Notes: a model not told the origin generated them from the sequence alone. Positions 1 to 7,276 are shown, numbered from the stretch's first letter. The stretch is DNA of 64,000 bases from Sinorhizobium medicae (GCF_007827695.1 NZ_VITA01000016.1:1-64000), one strand, 5' to 3'. Numbers and translations are program-made.

Positions 1-43
1 CTCGCTGATGAATTCGGGAGGCGCAACCAGCCCGCCTCCCTGA

Positions 44-1090
44 ATGAAGCCGAAAAACTCCAGCCTCCGCTGGTCCAGAAACCTGGAGCGGTTCAAAAAC
101 CGCCGAGGCTCTAATCGCCGCTGGATGAAAGTTCAGTGGCAGGTCACAACCTTGCCGGCGCTCGCACAGGAACCAGAATCTTGTCTGCCTGTTCTGAAGC
201 CAGACATAGTCGACTTAAGCCATAACCTTGAGGTCAATTTAGCCGTACTCGATAAAATGTCTTCCACGGCTGATCAGGCAGACAAGACAAAAATTGGTGC
301 GAAGTACGGGGATTTCGGGTTTGACTTCGGTTCGTCACAGAACGTCAGCAACACACTAAAAAAGCTTCTCAAGATTGAATACTCGCGACGGGAGATGGAC
401 ACACTGCATCTGTCAACTTTAAGCGACAATGCTGTTGAAGCGTACGTAGAATGCATTCACTCCCGGCAGAAGGAGGAGATCGCGTATTCATTTCCTGGAG
501 AGATCGTTGACGACGAAACATTCTTCGTAAGCATAAACTGGCAGCCCCTTGAGAGGCCGGAAATTGCAACTGCAAAGGTGATAGTTAAGGTGTCACAGGG
601 CCAGGTACTGGAAGGTAGCGGTCCGACGTTTGAGGGTGACATATTCGATCGGAAAATGGCTCTTGTAACGGTCAAACGTGATCCTGATAAAAGTGTTCAG
701 GTTGCTATTATTGTCAACAATGAGGTTAAAACGTTCGAGGTTCCGCCCCGCGCCGCCTTTGAGTTAGGAAAGGGCGTTATTGATTCCACGATGCCCGGCG
801 GAAAATCATACAAAGTGGCTACGAAGGAAAATCGTGGAGATGTCGGCGGGGACGTCTGCGTCCGTTTGCCAGATGAAGCCCAGAATACGGCTCTTATTCC
901 GGGGACATTTCGAATCATTTACGCTGCGAAACGAGGCATTGGTGTGACAATTGCGGAGGGCGACCTTAAGCCGGGGGATCGCCAAGTATGCAAGTTTATA
1001 TCGGTCGCATTCCAGACTCCTTTTAAAAGCTACGCCGAAGTGGACGCTACGGCGCTGATGGATACATTTATAGCGGTTCCCAAAAAGTAG
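44..1090 (+). CDS. Orphan hypothetical protein, probably exported or N-terminally damaged
   Basis: A 348-codon frame I do not recognise. It is clearly AT-richer than the rest of the window and uses codons such as aaa, gtt and ata freely, unlike the GC-biased genes to the right. The first 27 residues are basic and unstructured and no Shine-Dalgarno precedes position 44. A second ATG at 125 gives a start just before TTLPALAQEPESC, which looks like the end of a signal peptide (AxA cleavage) whose hydrophobic core is missing. The body is a mixed beta-rich sequence with no catalytic motif I can name. The true N terminus may therefore have been lost or frameshifted. It neighbours an integrase remnant, so transfer is plausible. 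Coding status is likely; function is unknown. Confidence 0.6.
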   Translation: MKPKNSSLRWSRNLERFKNRRGSNRRWMKVQWQVTTLPALAQEPESCLPVLKPDIVDLSHNLEVNLAVLDKMSSTADQADKTKIGAKYGDFGFDFGSSQNVSNTLKKLLKIEYSRREMDTLHLSTLSDNAVEAYVECIHSRQKEEIAYSFPGEIVDDETFFVSINWQPLERPEIATAKVIVKVSQGQVLEGSGPTFEGDIFDRKMALVTVKRDPDKSVQVAIIVNNEVKTFEVPPRAAFELGKGVIDSTMPGGKSYKVATKENRGDVGGDVCVRLPDEAQNTALIPGTFRIIYAAKRGIGVTIAEGDLKPGDRQVCKFISVAFQTPFKSYAEVDATALMDTFIAVPKK

Positions 1091-1610
1091 CGCGTCTTTT
1101 TCCGACGCCATGTTGCGCCCCTTCCTGCGGGAATGCTGGGCGCAACTATGGCGACAGGTAGAATGATCTCGTGTATTAAAGGAACCTCCTGCAAGATTCG
1201 GTCGGAGGGAAAGGCCGCAATTGGCGCAAGCGCGACCCGAGCCAGCGGCCGCCTGCTTTCGGCTTCTACACAAACCAGTGGCCGCGGGGACACCCGAGCT
1301 GCGACTTGGCCCCTGAATGCAGGCACTTAATGTCCCGCTCAAGTCGCCGAGTTGACATCGGCGTGCTACAATTTTGCTACAAATCTGCGGACGCCATTGT
1401 TTTTAAATGATTCTATCGCCGTTTCAGTCCAATCGATCATAGGCGCCACGGCGAAGACAGGCGCCTTGAAGTACTTGCCTTCCCCCACGTTTCCAGCCGT
1501 TTGCGCCGTTTCCTTCATATCTCGTCAGCTCTCGTTTGATCCCGTTTCAGCCTATTTCCGCTGTGCTACCGCTATATTGACGCAAACGGTCGGGGGCTCG
1601 TGGCAAATTC
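1091..1610. other. Intergenic, no convincing gene
   Basis: About 520 bases between the orphan gene and the integrase remnant. Short frames exist on both strands, but none has a Shine-Dalgarno, normal amino-acid composition or a known motif. An inverted repeat (GTTGCGCC at 1112-1119, GGCGCAAC at 1139-1146) right after the orphan stop could form a stem-loop, but no T-run follows it. The stretch 1560-1610 directly precedes the integrase start and may be its old promoter region. Confidence 0.4.
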
Positions 1611-1720
1611 ATGGGCACCATCGAACGAAAGCGCCGGGACGGGCAGAAACATATACTGCGCAGATCCGCATAATGCGAGAGGGCGTGACAGTCCACACCA
1701 AGATCATGCAGCCCCTCGCC
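1611..1720 (+). pseudogene. Decayed tyrosine integrase, N-terminal fragment
   Basis: An ATG at 1611 opens MGTIERKRRDGQK. The next frame then continues YTAQIRIMREGVTVHTK before similarity stops near 1720. Joined across one frameshift, these two pieces give the characteristic start of phage and island site-specific integrases: an opening strand of the form GTI-RKR-DGS followed by Y-AQIRI-R-G, belonging to the arm-binding domain. The catalytic domain with R-H-R-Y is absent downstream. What follows is a different gene on the opposite strand. This is a relic of an integrated element and supports an accessory origin for the left end of the window. The exact frameshift point is not resolved. Confidence 0.6.
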
Positions 1721-1970
1721 GCCGATCTCCCTCAATCGGTGGCATGAACACGACGGCAATGCGCCTGGACCCACATCGCGGACAGCGGAGGCGACTGGCG
1801 AGCATCGCCAGCGGAAAGTCCCGTCCGCGGGTCGCGACCAGCGTCAGCATGTCCAGATCATAGCTCCACGTACACTGCCGAACGGACTTCATGCCCTCAC
1901 GATTTCCGAACGCACACCTTGCTTTAAGCTGCCATCCCAGGCTGAAAGCTTCGCCAATTGTCTCGACCAT
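1704..1970 (-). CDS. Small hypothetical protein with C-terminal CPRCGSRR knuckle
   Basis: An 88-residue frame read from the ATG at 1970 (MVETIGEAF...). An upstream in-frame ATG at 2084 would add a low-complexity leader and is less likely. The core contains a Cys at about residue 12, a Trp-Ser-Tyr-Asp-Leu-Asp segment, and near the C terminus CPRCGSRRIAVVF, a single CxxC rubredoxin-like knuckle. I recall very similar orphans scattered through rhizobial genomes. The last few codons overlap the end of the integrase remnant on the other strand. No enzymatic motif is visible. A nucleic-acid or metal-binding role is only an inference from the knuckle. Confidence 0.6.
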   Translation of the reverse strand: MVETIGEAFSLGWQLKARCAFGNREGMKSVRQCTWSYDLDMLTLVATRGRDFPLAMLASRLRCPRCGSRRIAVVFMPPIEGDRRRGAA

Positions 1971-2238
1971 GACGACGAGATAATGCAAGAACAAAAGAAG
2001 AACAATCAATCGATAGTCGAACTCCCCAGAATTGGGGACCCATCGGAGGTCTTTGGTTAGCGGCGAACAGAGCGCAAAGCCCAATTGGGAGGCTGGCCCC
2101 TATCACCACGATTTCGAGCAGCCCGGCAGCACGAAACGGGGCAGCTTTGGTTTCGCGGTCGCTCAGGCGGAGCCGGATGTGTTCGGCTTTGAACATCAGC
2201 ATGAATGGAAATCGCGCCATGAGGCGCAAACCCGGCAT
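1924..2238 (-). CDS. Possible small membrane protein, doubtful
   Basis: A 104-codon frame whose middle section looks protein-like: KAEHIRLRLSDRET followed by a hydrophobic segment LLEIVVIGASLPIGLCALFA that could cross the membrane. After about residue 62 the sequence becomes irregular, rich in Cys, Ser and Arg, and it overlaps the 5' end of the gene at 1704-1970. That suggests either a frameshifted relic with a normal stop lost, or chance. Several clustered Met codons leave the start open (2238, 2220 or 2202 among them). No function can be assigned. Confidence 0.3.
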   Translation of the reverse strand: MPGLRLMARFPFMLMFKAEHIRLRLSDRETKAAPFRAAGLLEIVVIGASLPIGLCALFAANQRPPMGPQFWGVRLSIDCSSFVLALSRRHGRDNWRSFQPGMAA

Positions 2239-2276
2239 TGACCCCGGGGATCAGGGTTTCGAGGCTCAGGGACCCT

Positions 2277-2495
2277 CTAGTGCTGGGTGGCTATTGACTC
2301 GAGCTCATGCCGTTTTAGCTCATCGATGGCTTCAAGTGCTTCCTCGGCTGACCAGCCGGCTGACACCGCTGCCTCGAGCAGCTTGGCCTCCGCCTCCTGC
2401 TCAAGTTTCATGTACAAAGGCTCCAGTGCCTCTTGGACCGTTAGAATGTGCTCATCCGGAGCTACGACATGAACAGATGAAGTTGAGGGCAACAT
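2277..2495 (-). CDS. Small acidic hypothetical protein
   Basis: 72 residues, strongly acidic and helical: after a short N terminus the run VQEALEPLYMKLEQEAEAKLLEAAVSAG and AEEALEAIDELKRHELE predicts two amphipathic helices. The start at 2495 is preceded on the minus strand by AGGAAGGTTTGTGCC, an acceptable ribosome site. No known domain is recognised. The composition and lack of cysteines are typical of rhizobial orphan proteins found on islands and plasmids. It is read in the same direction as the genes at 1704 and 2860. Confidence 0.55.
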   Translation of the reverse strand: MLPSTSSVHVVAPDEHILTVQEALEPLYMKLEQEAEAKLLEAAVSAGWSAEEALEAIDELKRHELESIATQH

Positions 2496-2859
2496 GGCAC
2501 AAACCTTCCTCCTTCACACGGACGTGTTGCAGCAAAACTCTTAAGGTGGGCGTCTGTTCCACCAGATTCGAACTTTAGGAATTGGATGAACTCGCTCGGC
2601 CAGTAGGCGTTGTTCTGGCTCGTCTACTTGCTGCTCATTCGGCGTTTGCTGCCGAGCCGCTCACCCACGCGCAACCATCATCGATGGCGAGTCTGGAGAT
2701 CAGCGGCGAACACATGGGAGAAATACAGCAAGGGCGCCTATGCCGCTTTTCAGGAGATCTCGAAGTCGCGCGGCGCTGGAATCCGGCGCGGCGACTTCGA
2801 TCTGCCTTGCCGAGCGCGCGGGGTGCGCGAGAAACGTCGGCCTTCCTGCTGATTCCGGG
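2496..2859. other. Intergenic, possible gene relic
   Basis: About 360 bases. A plus-strand frame from 2610 reads WEKYSKGAYAAFQEISKSRG between about 2714 and 2775 and looks like a fragment of a real protein, but the flanking sequence is low-complexity and Arg-rich. A short inverted repeat GGTGG/CCACC lies at about 2544-2562. I see no complete gene. Confidence 0.3.
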
Positions 2860-3033
2860 TCATTGCTTGCCGAGATACTCTATCACCTTTTCTCGGCTTG
2901 GCCCGGCCTCCCGGATCGCTCGAAGCGCCTTTTGCCGCGTCACCTTGGCCGTCCTCATTAGATAGGCGACCTCGTGCTCCTGTTCGGAGACCAGGTCTCG
3001 ATCGCGGCCTTTCTTCTCAGGATTGTCTGCCAT
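2860..3033 (-). CDS. DUF3606-type small protein
   Basis: A 57-residue gene, translated by hand: it opens MADNPEKKGRDRDLVSEQE, continues HEVAYLMRTAKVTRQKAL and ends with AGPSREKVIEYLGKQ. This is the DUF3606 layout: a charged, disordered N terminus with a GRDR motif, an acidic turn, then a helix-turn-helix-like pair in which a tyrosine-containing first helix is followed by VTRQKAL and a final EKV-EYL helix. A good ribosome site (GGAGG, five bases before ATG) sits directly upstream. DUF3606 genes are common, often multicopy, in Rhizobiales and their role is unknown. A stress or DNA-associated function has been suggested only by context elsewhere. Confidence 0.75.
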   Translation of the reverse strand: MADNPEKKGRDRDLVSEQEHEVAYLMRTAKVTRQKALRAIREAGPSREKVIEYLGKQ

Positions 3034-3495
3034 GCGGTTCCTCCATGATGAACAATAAAGGATAGGGGCGATTCACGTCGCGGCAAGATCGGAACCTCAC
3101 GCGGTGTTGACCCGACGAGGACAACCATGGCTCTCTTCAGCTTTCGCTTCACCTCTTCCAGCCGTTTTGCCCTGCCACCGCTACATGCAGCAAACCACGA
3201 ACGGTTTGCAGCAAAGCCGGCACAATCGCCGAGTGAAAGAGAAATTCTTAATATAACCGATAGAAGAAAAAGCATTATCGGGTCGGTTGGATGTATTGCA
3301 ATCCGTCACAGAGTACTGCCGATTGTATCTTGTGGCCAAATTTGGGCGGCGGCGGGTACCTATAATCCGATATTCTGTTGCAGATCAGACGTTTATAATA
3401 TTCTTGCGTAAGCCTGTGCTTTCTGTGCCATCCTTCGCCCCGTTGGAGGCTGAGGTTCGAAACATGTCCAAAACTTCAGGGAAGGAAGCAGGACA
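3034..3495. other. Intergenic upstream of the repeat protein
   Basis: About 460 bases between the divergent DUF3606 and repeat-protein genes. It is AT-richer around 3235-3300 (TTCTTAATATAACCGATAG) and near 3390 (TTTATAATATTCTTGCG), where promoters could lie. The ribosome site of the downstream gene is GGAAGGAAGCAGGACA just before 3496. The short frames inside lack any protein signature. Confidence 0.4.
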
Positions 3496-4134
3496 ATGCG
3501 CAGAACAGGAAAAAATCTCATCGGTCCATTGCTTGGTCTCGCCTATGTCGTTGCCACGCCGTTTGCCTCGCTAGCGGCCTTCGATGACGGCCTGCGCCAG
3601 AGTACGGCGCTTTCCGGTCAACATGGCGATGTTCTTGTCGTTGCCGACGCCGGCAGCGTGCCAGGCGGCGGCCAGGAGAGCGGCTCAGGTGGCGGTCAGG
3701 ATAGTGGGTCCGGCGGCGGTCAGGACAGCGGCTCCGGCGGCGGCCAGGACAGCGGTTCCGGCGGCGGTCAGGATAGCGGTTCCGGCGGCGGTCAGGACAG
3801 CGGCTCCGGCGGCGGTCAGGATAGCGGTTCCGGCGGCGGTCAGGACAGCGGTTCCGGCGGCGGTCAGGACAGCGGTTCCGGCGGCGGTCAGGACAGCGGC
3901 TCCGGCGGCGGTCAGGATAGCGGCTCCGGCGGCGGTCAGGACAGCGGCTCCGGCGGCGGTCAGGACAGCGGCTCCGGCGGCGGTCAGGATGGCGGCTCCG
4001 GCGGCGGTCAGGATGGCGGCTCAGGCGGCGGTCAGGATGGCGGCTCCGGCGGCGGTCAGGATACCGGCTCAGGCGGCGGTCAGGATACCGGCTCAGGCGG
4101 TAGCGAAAGCCCAACGACCACGCCGAGCAACTGA
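3496..4134 (+). CDS. Exported Gly/Ser/Gln/Asp octapeptide-repeat protein
   Basis: 212 residues. Residues 1-28 form a signal peptide (basic MRRTGKN, hydrophobic core, cleavage near SLA-AF). A spacer to about residue 55 (DDGLRQSTALSGQHGDVLVVADAGSVP) leads into 18 uninterrupted copies of an eight-residue unit. The order is one GGGQESGS, twelve GGGQDSGS, three GGGQDGGS and two GGGQDTGS. A Ser/Thr/Pro tail SESPTTTPSN follows. The product should be secreted or periplasmic, highly flexible, acidic and without cysteines. Its Gly-Asp-rich repeats could bind calcium, but they lack the GGXGXDXUX pattern of RTX toxins. A good ribosome site precedes the ATG. It may be a cell-surface linker or decoy. The function is unknown. 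Confidence 0.75.
   Translation: MRRTGKNLIGPLLGLAYVVATPFASLAAFDDGLRQSTALSGQHGDVLVVADAGSVPGGGQESGSGGGQDSGSGGGQDSGSGGGQDSGSGGGQDSGSGGGQDSGSGGGQDSGSGGGQDSGSGGGQDSGSGGGQDSGSGGGQDSGSGGGQDSGSGGGQDSGSGGGQDGGSGGGQDGGSGGGQDGGSGGGQDTGSGGGQDTGSGGSESPTTTPSN
3664..4095 (+). repeat. Tandem array, 18 x 24 bp, in frame
   Basis: 432 bases made of 18 exact-length 24-base units, consensus GGCGGCGGTCAGGACAGCGG plus CTCC. Variation is nearly all synonymous third-position change (gat/gac, ggc/ggt, tcc/tca) plus S to G to T changes at one codon in the last five units. Variants are grouped (QES first, QDG then QDT last), which fits growth by slippage or unequal crossing-over of neighbouring units. Copy number may vary between strains. 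Confidence 0.95.
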
Positions 4135-4179
4135 CGCACGACGACTTAAATATGCCTGACCCTTAGAAGCACACCCTCC

Positions 4180-4214
4180 AGCCGCCGCGTTGCGCCCGCA
4201 GCGCGGCGGCTTTC
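4180..4214 (+). terminator. Hairpin downstream of the repeat protein
   Basis: A perfect 10-bp GC-rich stem (AGCCGCCGCG at 4180-4189, CGCGGCGGCT at 4202-4211) with a 12-base loop, followed by TTTCC. It lies 46 bases past the stop and is a likely Rho-independent terminator with a short T-run. Confidence 0.6.
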
Positions 4215-4239
4215 CAATCTTCGGGTATGCCGCTGAAGC

Positions 4240-4503
4240 TTAATCAAAACCTGCCTGACGGAACCACTCCTGTATGCCGGCAAGAACCTCCGCCTTCGCG
4301 CGTTCGAATGTCGGTGCATAGCGGAAGCCTGTTTCACCGGTCCCGTTGCAGTGGGAAATGCGCCAGGCCCAATCACTCAGAGCATGGCGTTTCATGACAA
4401 AAGCGACTTCATGCCTGCCAAGCATCGCGCAGAAAGTTCCGTTCTGCAACGGCAGCCAAGTCAAACGGATCTCTGCAACCCTCACCATTCCAGCCTCCAA
4501 CAC
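4240..4503 (-). CDS. Hypothetical protein, 82-87 residues
   Basis: A compact single-domain frame. Two starts are possible: 4503, or the ATG at 4488 giving MVRVAEIRLTWLPLQNG. The sequence alternates beta-strand-like stretches (RVAEIRLTWLPL, TFCAMLGRHEVAFVMKRH) with a Trp-rich turn (DWAWRISHC) and a terminal helix FERAKAEVLAGIQEWFRQAGF. The balanced composition and clear third-position GC bias argue for a real gene. It converges on the repeat-protein terminator. I do not recognise the family. Confidence 0.6.
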   Translation of the reverse strand: MLEAGMVRVAEIRLTWLPLQNGTFCAMLGRHEVAFVMKRHALSDWAWRISHCNGTGETGFRYAPTFERAKAEVLAGIQEWFRQAGFD

Positions 4504-4891
4504 CTGAAAATGTATAGGATGAGAGCCAAGTGCTTGAAACCCCGCGATTTAAGGGGATATATCCCTATACGAGTAGCAAATGGAAAAACAACTATCGATA
4601 AAGCCCCTCGACGGAGGAGCAAAAGGGAAGTGCGGGAGAGATAACGGCTCGGGTGACGGCGGCGGGCAGAAGGAAACCGTGTTTCAGCAAAGTTGCGGAC
4701 AAATGGGGATCCCTCGGCTACATTGAAGCGCTCGGACTGGTCCTCCGATCCATATTCGGGAGGGAACCGGGCCGGGTCGACAGCGTTTTTGTAGATGATA
4801 TCGGCAGCGCCGAATCGCTGCCTCACCGGACCGTGCACAGATTGACGAGGCGAACCTTAATTCGTGTCGTTGCGAATCCAGGAGGAGAAGC
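4504..4891. other. Intergenic with small palindrome
   Basis: About 390 bases between divergent small genes. It holds a perfect 12-base palindrome GGGATATATCCC at 4554-4565, about 65-90 bases upstream of the minus-strand gene starts, which could be an operator. The rest shows only shadow frames. TTGACG near 4839 could be a -35 element for the DUF982 gene. Confidence 0.35.
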
Positions 4892-5128
4892 ATGCAGGTT
4901 TTATGGAGAGACCCTATCGAGCTTGGTTTGAACGGAGGTGATGTGCGCATGGTCAAAGGACCTTCCGACGCGCTCGCGTGCCTCGCGGACCATTGGCCAT
5001 ATCGAGGCCCCTACTACGTGGCCGCGCGAAGTGCGTGCCGCGCTGCGATCGACGGGCGGCGCACCTGTGAGGAAGCGCGCAAGCTGTTTCTATCCGCTGC
5101 TGAAGAGGCGCGGCTCAAAGCGCACTAG
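4892..5128 (+). CDS. DUF982 family small protein
   Basis: 78 residues starting right after a strong ribosome site (AGGAGGAGAAGC). The layout matches DUF982: an N-terminal strand around W-x-DPIELGL, a V-x-GPSDALACLADHWP segment, then GPYYVAARSACRAAIDGR and a helical end EEARKLFLSAAEEARL. DUF982 proteins are short orphans almost confined to Rhizobiales, usually multicopy, and of unknown function. The copy here is complete. An inverted repeat follows ten bases past the stop. Confidence 0.75.
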   Translation: MQVLWRDPIELGLNGGDVRMVKGPSDALACLADHWPYRGPYYVAARSACRAAIDGRRTCEEARKLFLSAAEEARLKAH

Positions 5129-5600
5129 GTCGCGATTTCAGGTCCGGGTCGACCTGAAGTCATGAACGCGATCGATTCTGACAGGCTGGAGCGATGCAGT
5201 CGGAAAACCGCGCGCTTTCCTCTTCCGCTCTCGAACCGTTCACGATTTCAGGCAAGCAGTGACATGGAGGTGTTGCCCGGACGCATTTCGGAAGGAAAGG
5301 ACGTTACCGCGTATGCAGCCGCGCTTGCCTCTATTGTAATATAATCATTGTGCGTCGCAATATTCACGCGCCCTTACAGGCGGAACTATTGCAGTCAATT
5401 CAGCGCATATGAGGAGGGGACCACACCAGCAGCGAGATCCCGTCTCGAAATCAATCAAAAATCTTCGCAAAGCAGCCTGATTTCTGTCGCGAAGCCTTCA
5501 TCTACGGGTGTTACATTCCGGATTGTCTCACAAAAACCAATTTCGAATGTTTTAAGGTCCCAGGATAGAGGGACATAAAGAATAATACGGGAGAGCTATC
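5129..5600. other. Intergenic, no convincing gene
   Basis: About 470 bases. An inverted repeat TCAGGTC-(6)-GACCTGA at 5138-5157 may fold in the DUF982 transcript but has no T-run. Plus-strand frames at 5162 and 5348 lack ribosome sites and have random composition. The last 40 bases (AATAATACGGGAGAGCTATC) carry the ribosome site of the next gene. Confidence 0.4.
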
Positions 5601-5807
5601 ATGAGAGAGAGTCATCTCTATCGTATCGTGGAAGTCAGTATGAAGCGCGAGAGCGGCCGCAAGGAAATCGGCATCATGACCGTACGCCAGGCCCTCGAAC
5701 TTCCCGAAGTCCCGCGCCTCGAATACAGCCATCCGGATCTCAACTCGCGCTCCGACGGGCGGTTCCTCACACGCGACCAGCTTGAGGCTTATGCTCGCTG
5801 CGCCTGA
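5601..5807 (+). CDS. Small hypothetical protein
   Basis: 68 residues with ribosome site GGGAGAG seven bases before the ATG. The N-terminal half alternates hydrophobic and charged residues (LYRIVEVSMKRESGRKEIGIMTVRQAL). The C-terminal half is EVPRLEYSHPDLNSRSDGRFLTRDQLEAYAR. It is well-behaved coding sequence for this genome. I do not recognise a domain. It sits alone before the conserved chromosomal block begins. Confidence 0.6.
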   Translation: MRESHLYRIVEVSMKRESGRKEIGIMTVRQALELPEVPRLEYSHPDLNSRSDGRFLTRDQLEAYARCA

Positions 5808-5995
5808 GCCCCGCCGGAGTGGCTCCAACACATTCTCACGCCCGACCTATTGCAGCAGCCGTTTCGGCTGCTAACGTCCTCTCCAGATTCGCATTCGGAG
5901 TCGCTCCAATTTCGCCAGGGCGGAATCCGATGCGTCGATATTGTCGAACCAGCTCTTCGGGCGAAGCCGAGAGAGAATGACGGAGCCGGACGTTC

Positions 5996-6682
5996 ATGCA
6001 GACCGTTTTGACACCCCCGCCCCTCGTCCTGCTGCCGATCTCGGGTAGTTCCGTCGGCTTTCCGGTGCGCCGGGTCTATTGTGTCGGCCGCAACTATGCA
6101 GCCCATGCTCGCGAAATGGGCCATGACCCGGATCGCGAGGCACCTTTCTTCTTTCAGAAAAACGCCGACAATATTCTGCTGCCGGGCGAGGATTTCCCCT
6201 ACCCGCCGCTCTCGTCCGACGTGCATCACGAAGTTGAGCTGATTGTCGCAATGCGCAGCGGCGGAGCTGACATTCCCGCTGGAGAAGCAGGCGATCACAT
6301 CTTCGGTTACGGTGTCGGCATCGACTTCACGCGGCGTGACCTGCAGGCGGAAGCGAAGAAGGCCGGCAAGCCCTGGACGGCCGCCAAGGCGTTCGAACAT
6401 TCAGCCCCGGTATCCGCGATCGTTCCGGTCACTGCGATAGGCCATCCCGTAAGCGGCAACATATGGCTCAAGGTAAATGGCGAATTGCGCCAGCAGGGGG
6501 ATCTCGACCAGATGATCTGGAAAGTGCCGGAAATCATCGCCGAGCTCTCCCGCCTTTTCACTCTCGCTCCGGGCGATATCATCATGACCGGGACGCCGGC
6601 GGGTGTCGGCCCCGTCACGCGCGGCGATGTCGTCGCCTGCGGCGTCGATGGGATCGGCGCGATGTCGGTCACGATCGTTTGA
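5996..6682 (+). CDS. Fumarylacetoacetate hydrolase family protein
   Basis: 228 residues, the length of single-domain FAH enzymes such as fumarylpyruvate hydrolases and acylpyruvases. YCVGRNYAAHAREMG at 28-42 is the family signature. The divalent metal site is seen as E79 and E81 in HHEVEL and D110 in GVGIDFTRRDLQ. PWTAAKAFEHSAPV and the C-terminal IIMTGTPAGVGPV loop are also typical. Such enzymes hydrolyse C-C bonds of 2,4-diketo acids (fumarylpyruvate, acylpyruvates) or act as oxaloacetate tautomerases/decarboxylases. The exact substrate cannot be read here, as no gentisate genes adjoin. The carbonic anhydrase-like gene follows 63 bases later in the same direction. Confidence 0.85.
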   Translation: MQTVLTPPPLVLLPISGSSVGFPVRRVYCVGRNYAAHAREMGHDPDREAPFFFQKNADNILLPGEDFPYPPLSSDVHHEVELIVAMRSGGADIPAGEAGDHIFGYGVGIDFTRRDLQAEAKKAGKPWTAAKAFEHSAPVSAIVPVTAIGHPVSGNIWLKVNGELRQQGDLDQMIWKVPEIIAELSRLFTLAPGDIIMTGTPAGVGPVTRGDVVACGVDGIGAMSVTIV

Positions 6683-6745
6683 ACGGGCGGAACGAAGAGC
6701 GCGCTTGATTAAAGGACACAGCCGCAACTCTGAAAGGACCCTTGC

Positions 6746-7276
6746 ATGCCGCTCTACGCTCTAGGACCGCTTAGACCACAGACCCCGACCGAAGGCAGCT
6801 ATTGGGTCGCACCGGATGCCAATATCATCGGGCAGGTCGAGATTGGCGAAGATGTCGGCATCTGGTTCGGCGCGACCCTGCGCGGCGACAACGAGCCGAT
6901 CCGCATCGGCGCTCGCACGAATATTCAGGAATCCGTCGTCGTACACGTTGACCCAGGCTTACCCGTCACCATCGGCGAAGGATGCACGATCGGACACCGT
7001 GCAATCATTCACGGCTGCACCATAGGCGACAACTCGCTGATCGGCATGGGAGCGACGGTGCTGAATGGTGCGAAGATCGGCCGCAATTGCCTCGTTGGTG
7101 CCAATGCGCTGGTGACCGAGGGAAAGGAATTTCCCGACAACTCACTCATCGTCGGCGCCCCTGCCAAAGTGGTGCGGACCCTGGATGACGCCGCAGTTGA
7201 AGGATTGAAGCGCTCGGCCGAACACTATGTGAAGAACTGGCAGCGCTACGCTGCCCAGCTCACGCTGCTGGATTGA
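6746..7276 (+). CDS. Gamma-carbonic anhydrase family protein (left-handed beta helix)
   Basis: 176 residues of hexapeptide repeats (VEIGEDVGIWFGATLRGD, IRIGARTNIQE and so on), ending in a helix. Zn-binding histidines of gamma-CA proteins are present at H67, H84 and H89 (VVHVD, IGHRAIIHG), so the metal site is intact. Homologues include YrdA, PaaY and CaiE types. Some hydrate CO2, others have thioesterase activity or none shown. The protein should be a cytoplasmic trimer. Ribosome site GAAAGGA precedes the ATG. Likely co-transcribed with the FAH gene upstream. Confidence 0.87.
   Translation: MPLYALGPLRPQTPTEGSYWVAPDANIIGQVEIGEDVGIWFGATLRGDNEPIRIGARTNIQESVVVHVDPGLPVTIGEGCTIGHRAIIHGCTIGDNSLIGMGATVLNGAKIGRNCLVGANALVTEGKEFPDNSLIVGAPAKVVRTLDDAAVEGLKRSAEHYVKNWQRYAAQLTLLD

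Noticed and set aside
1133-1330. 65-codon plus-strand frame
   Set aside because: Low-complexity Ser/Arg/Thr composition and no ribosome site.
2545-2580. tRNA 3' fragment or attachment site (GTTCGAATC on the minus strand)
   Set aside because: The nine bases resemble a T-loop, but the flanks do not pair as a T-arm and no acceptor stem or remaining tRNA is present.
3664-4095. CRISPR array
   Set aside because: The 24-base units are contiguous with no spacers, translate in frame and carry synonymous changes: a protein-coding tandem repeat.
3518-4114. Minus-strand (198 codons) and alternate plus-strand (191 codons) frames over the repeat
   Set aside because: Open only because the 24-base unit lacks stops in several frames. 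They lack signal peptides and ribosome sites. The frame at 3496 has both.
5162-5578. Two small plus-strand frames (60 and 76 codons)
   Set aside because: No ribosome site, random composition and no motif.
6401-6727. Minus-strand frames opposite the FAH-family gene
   Set aside because: The plus-strand gene has the complete metal site and family length. The antisense frames are Arg/Asp-rich shadows.
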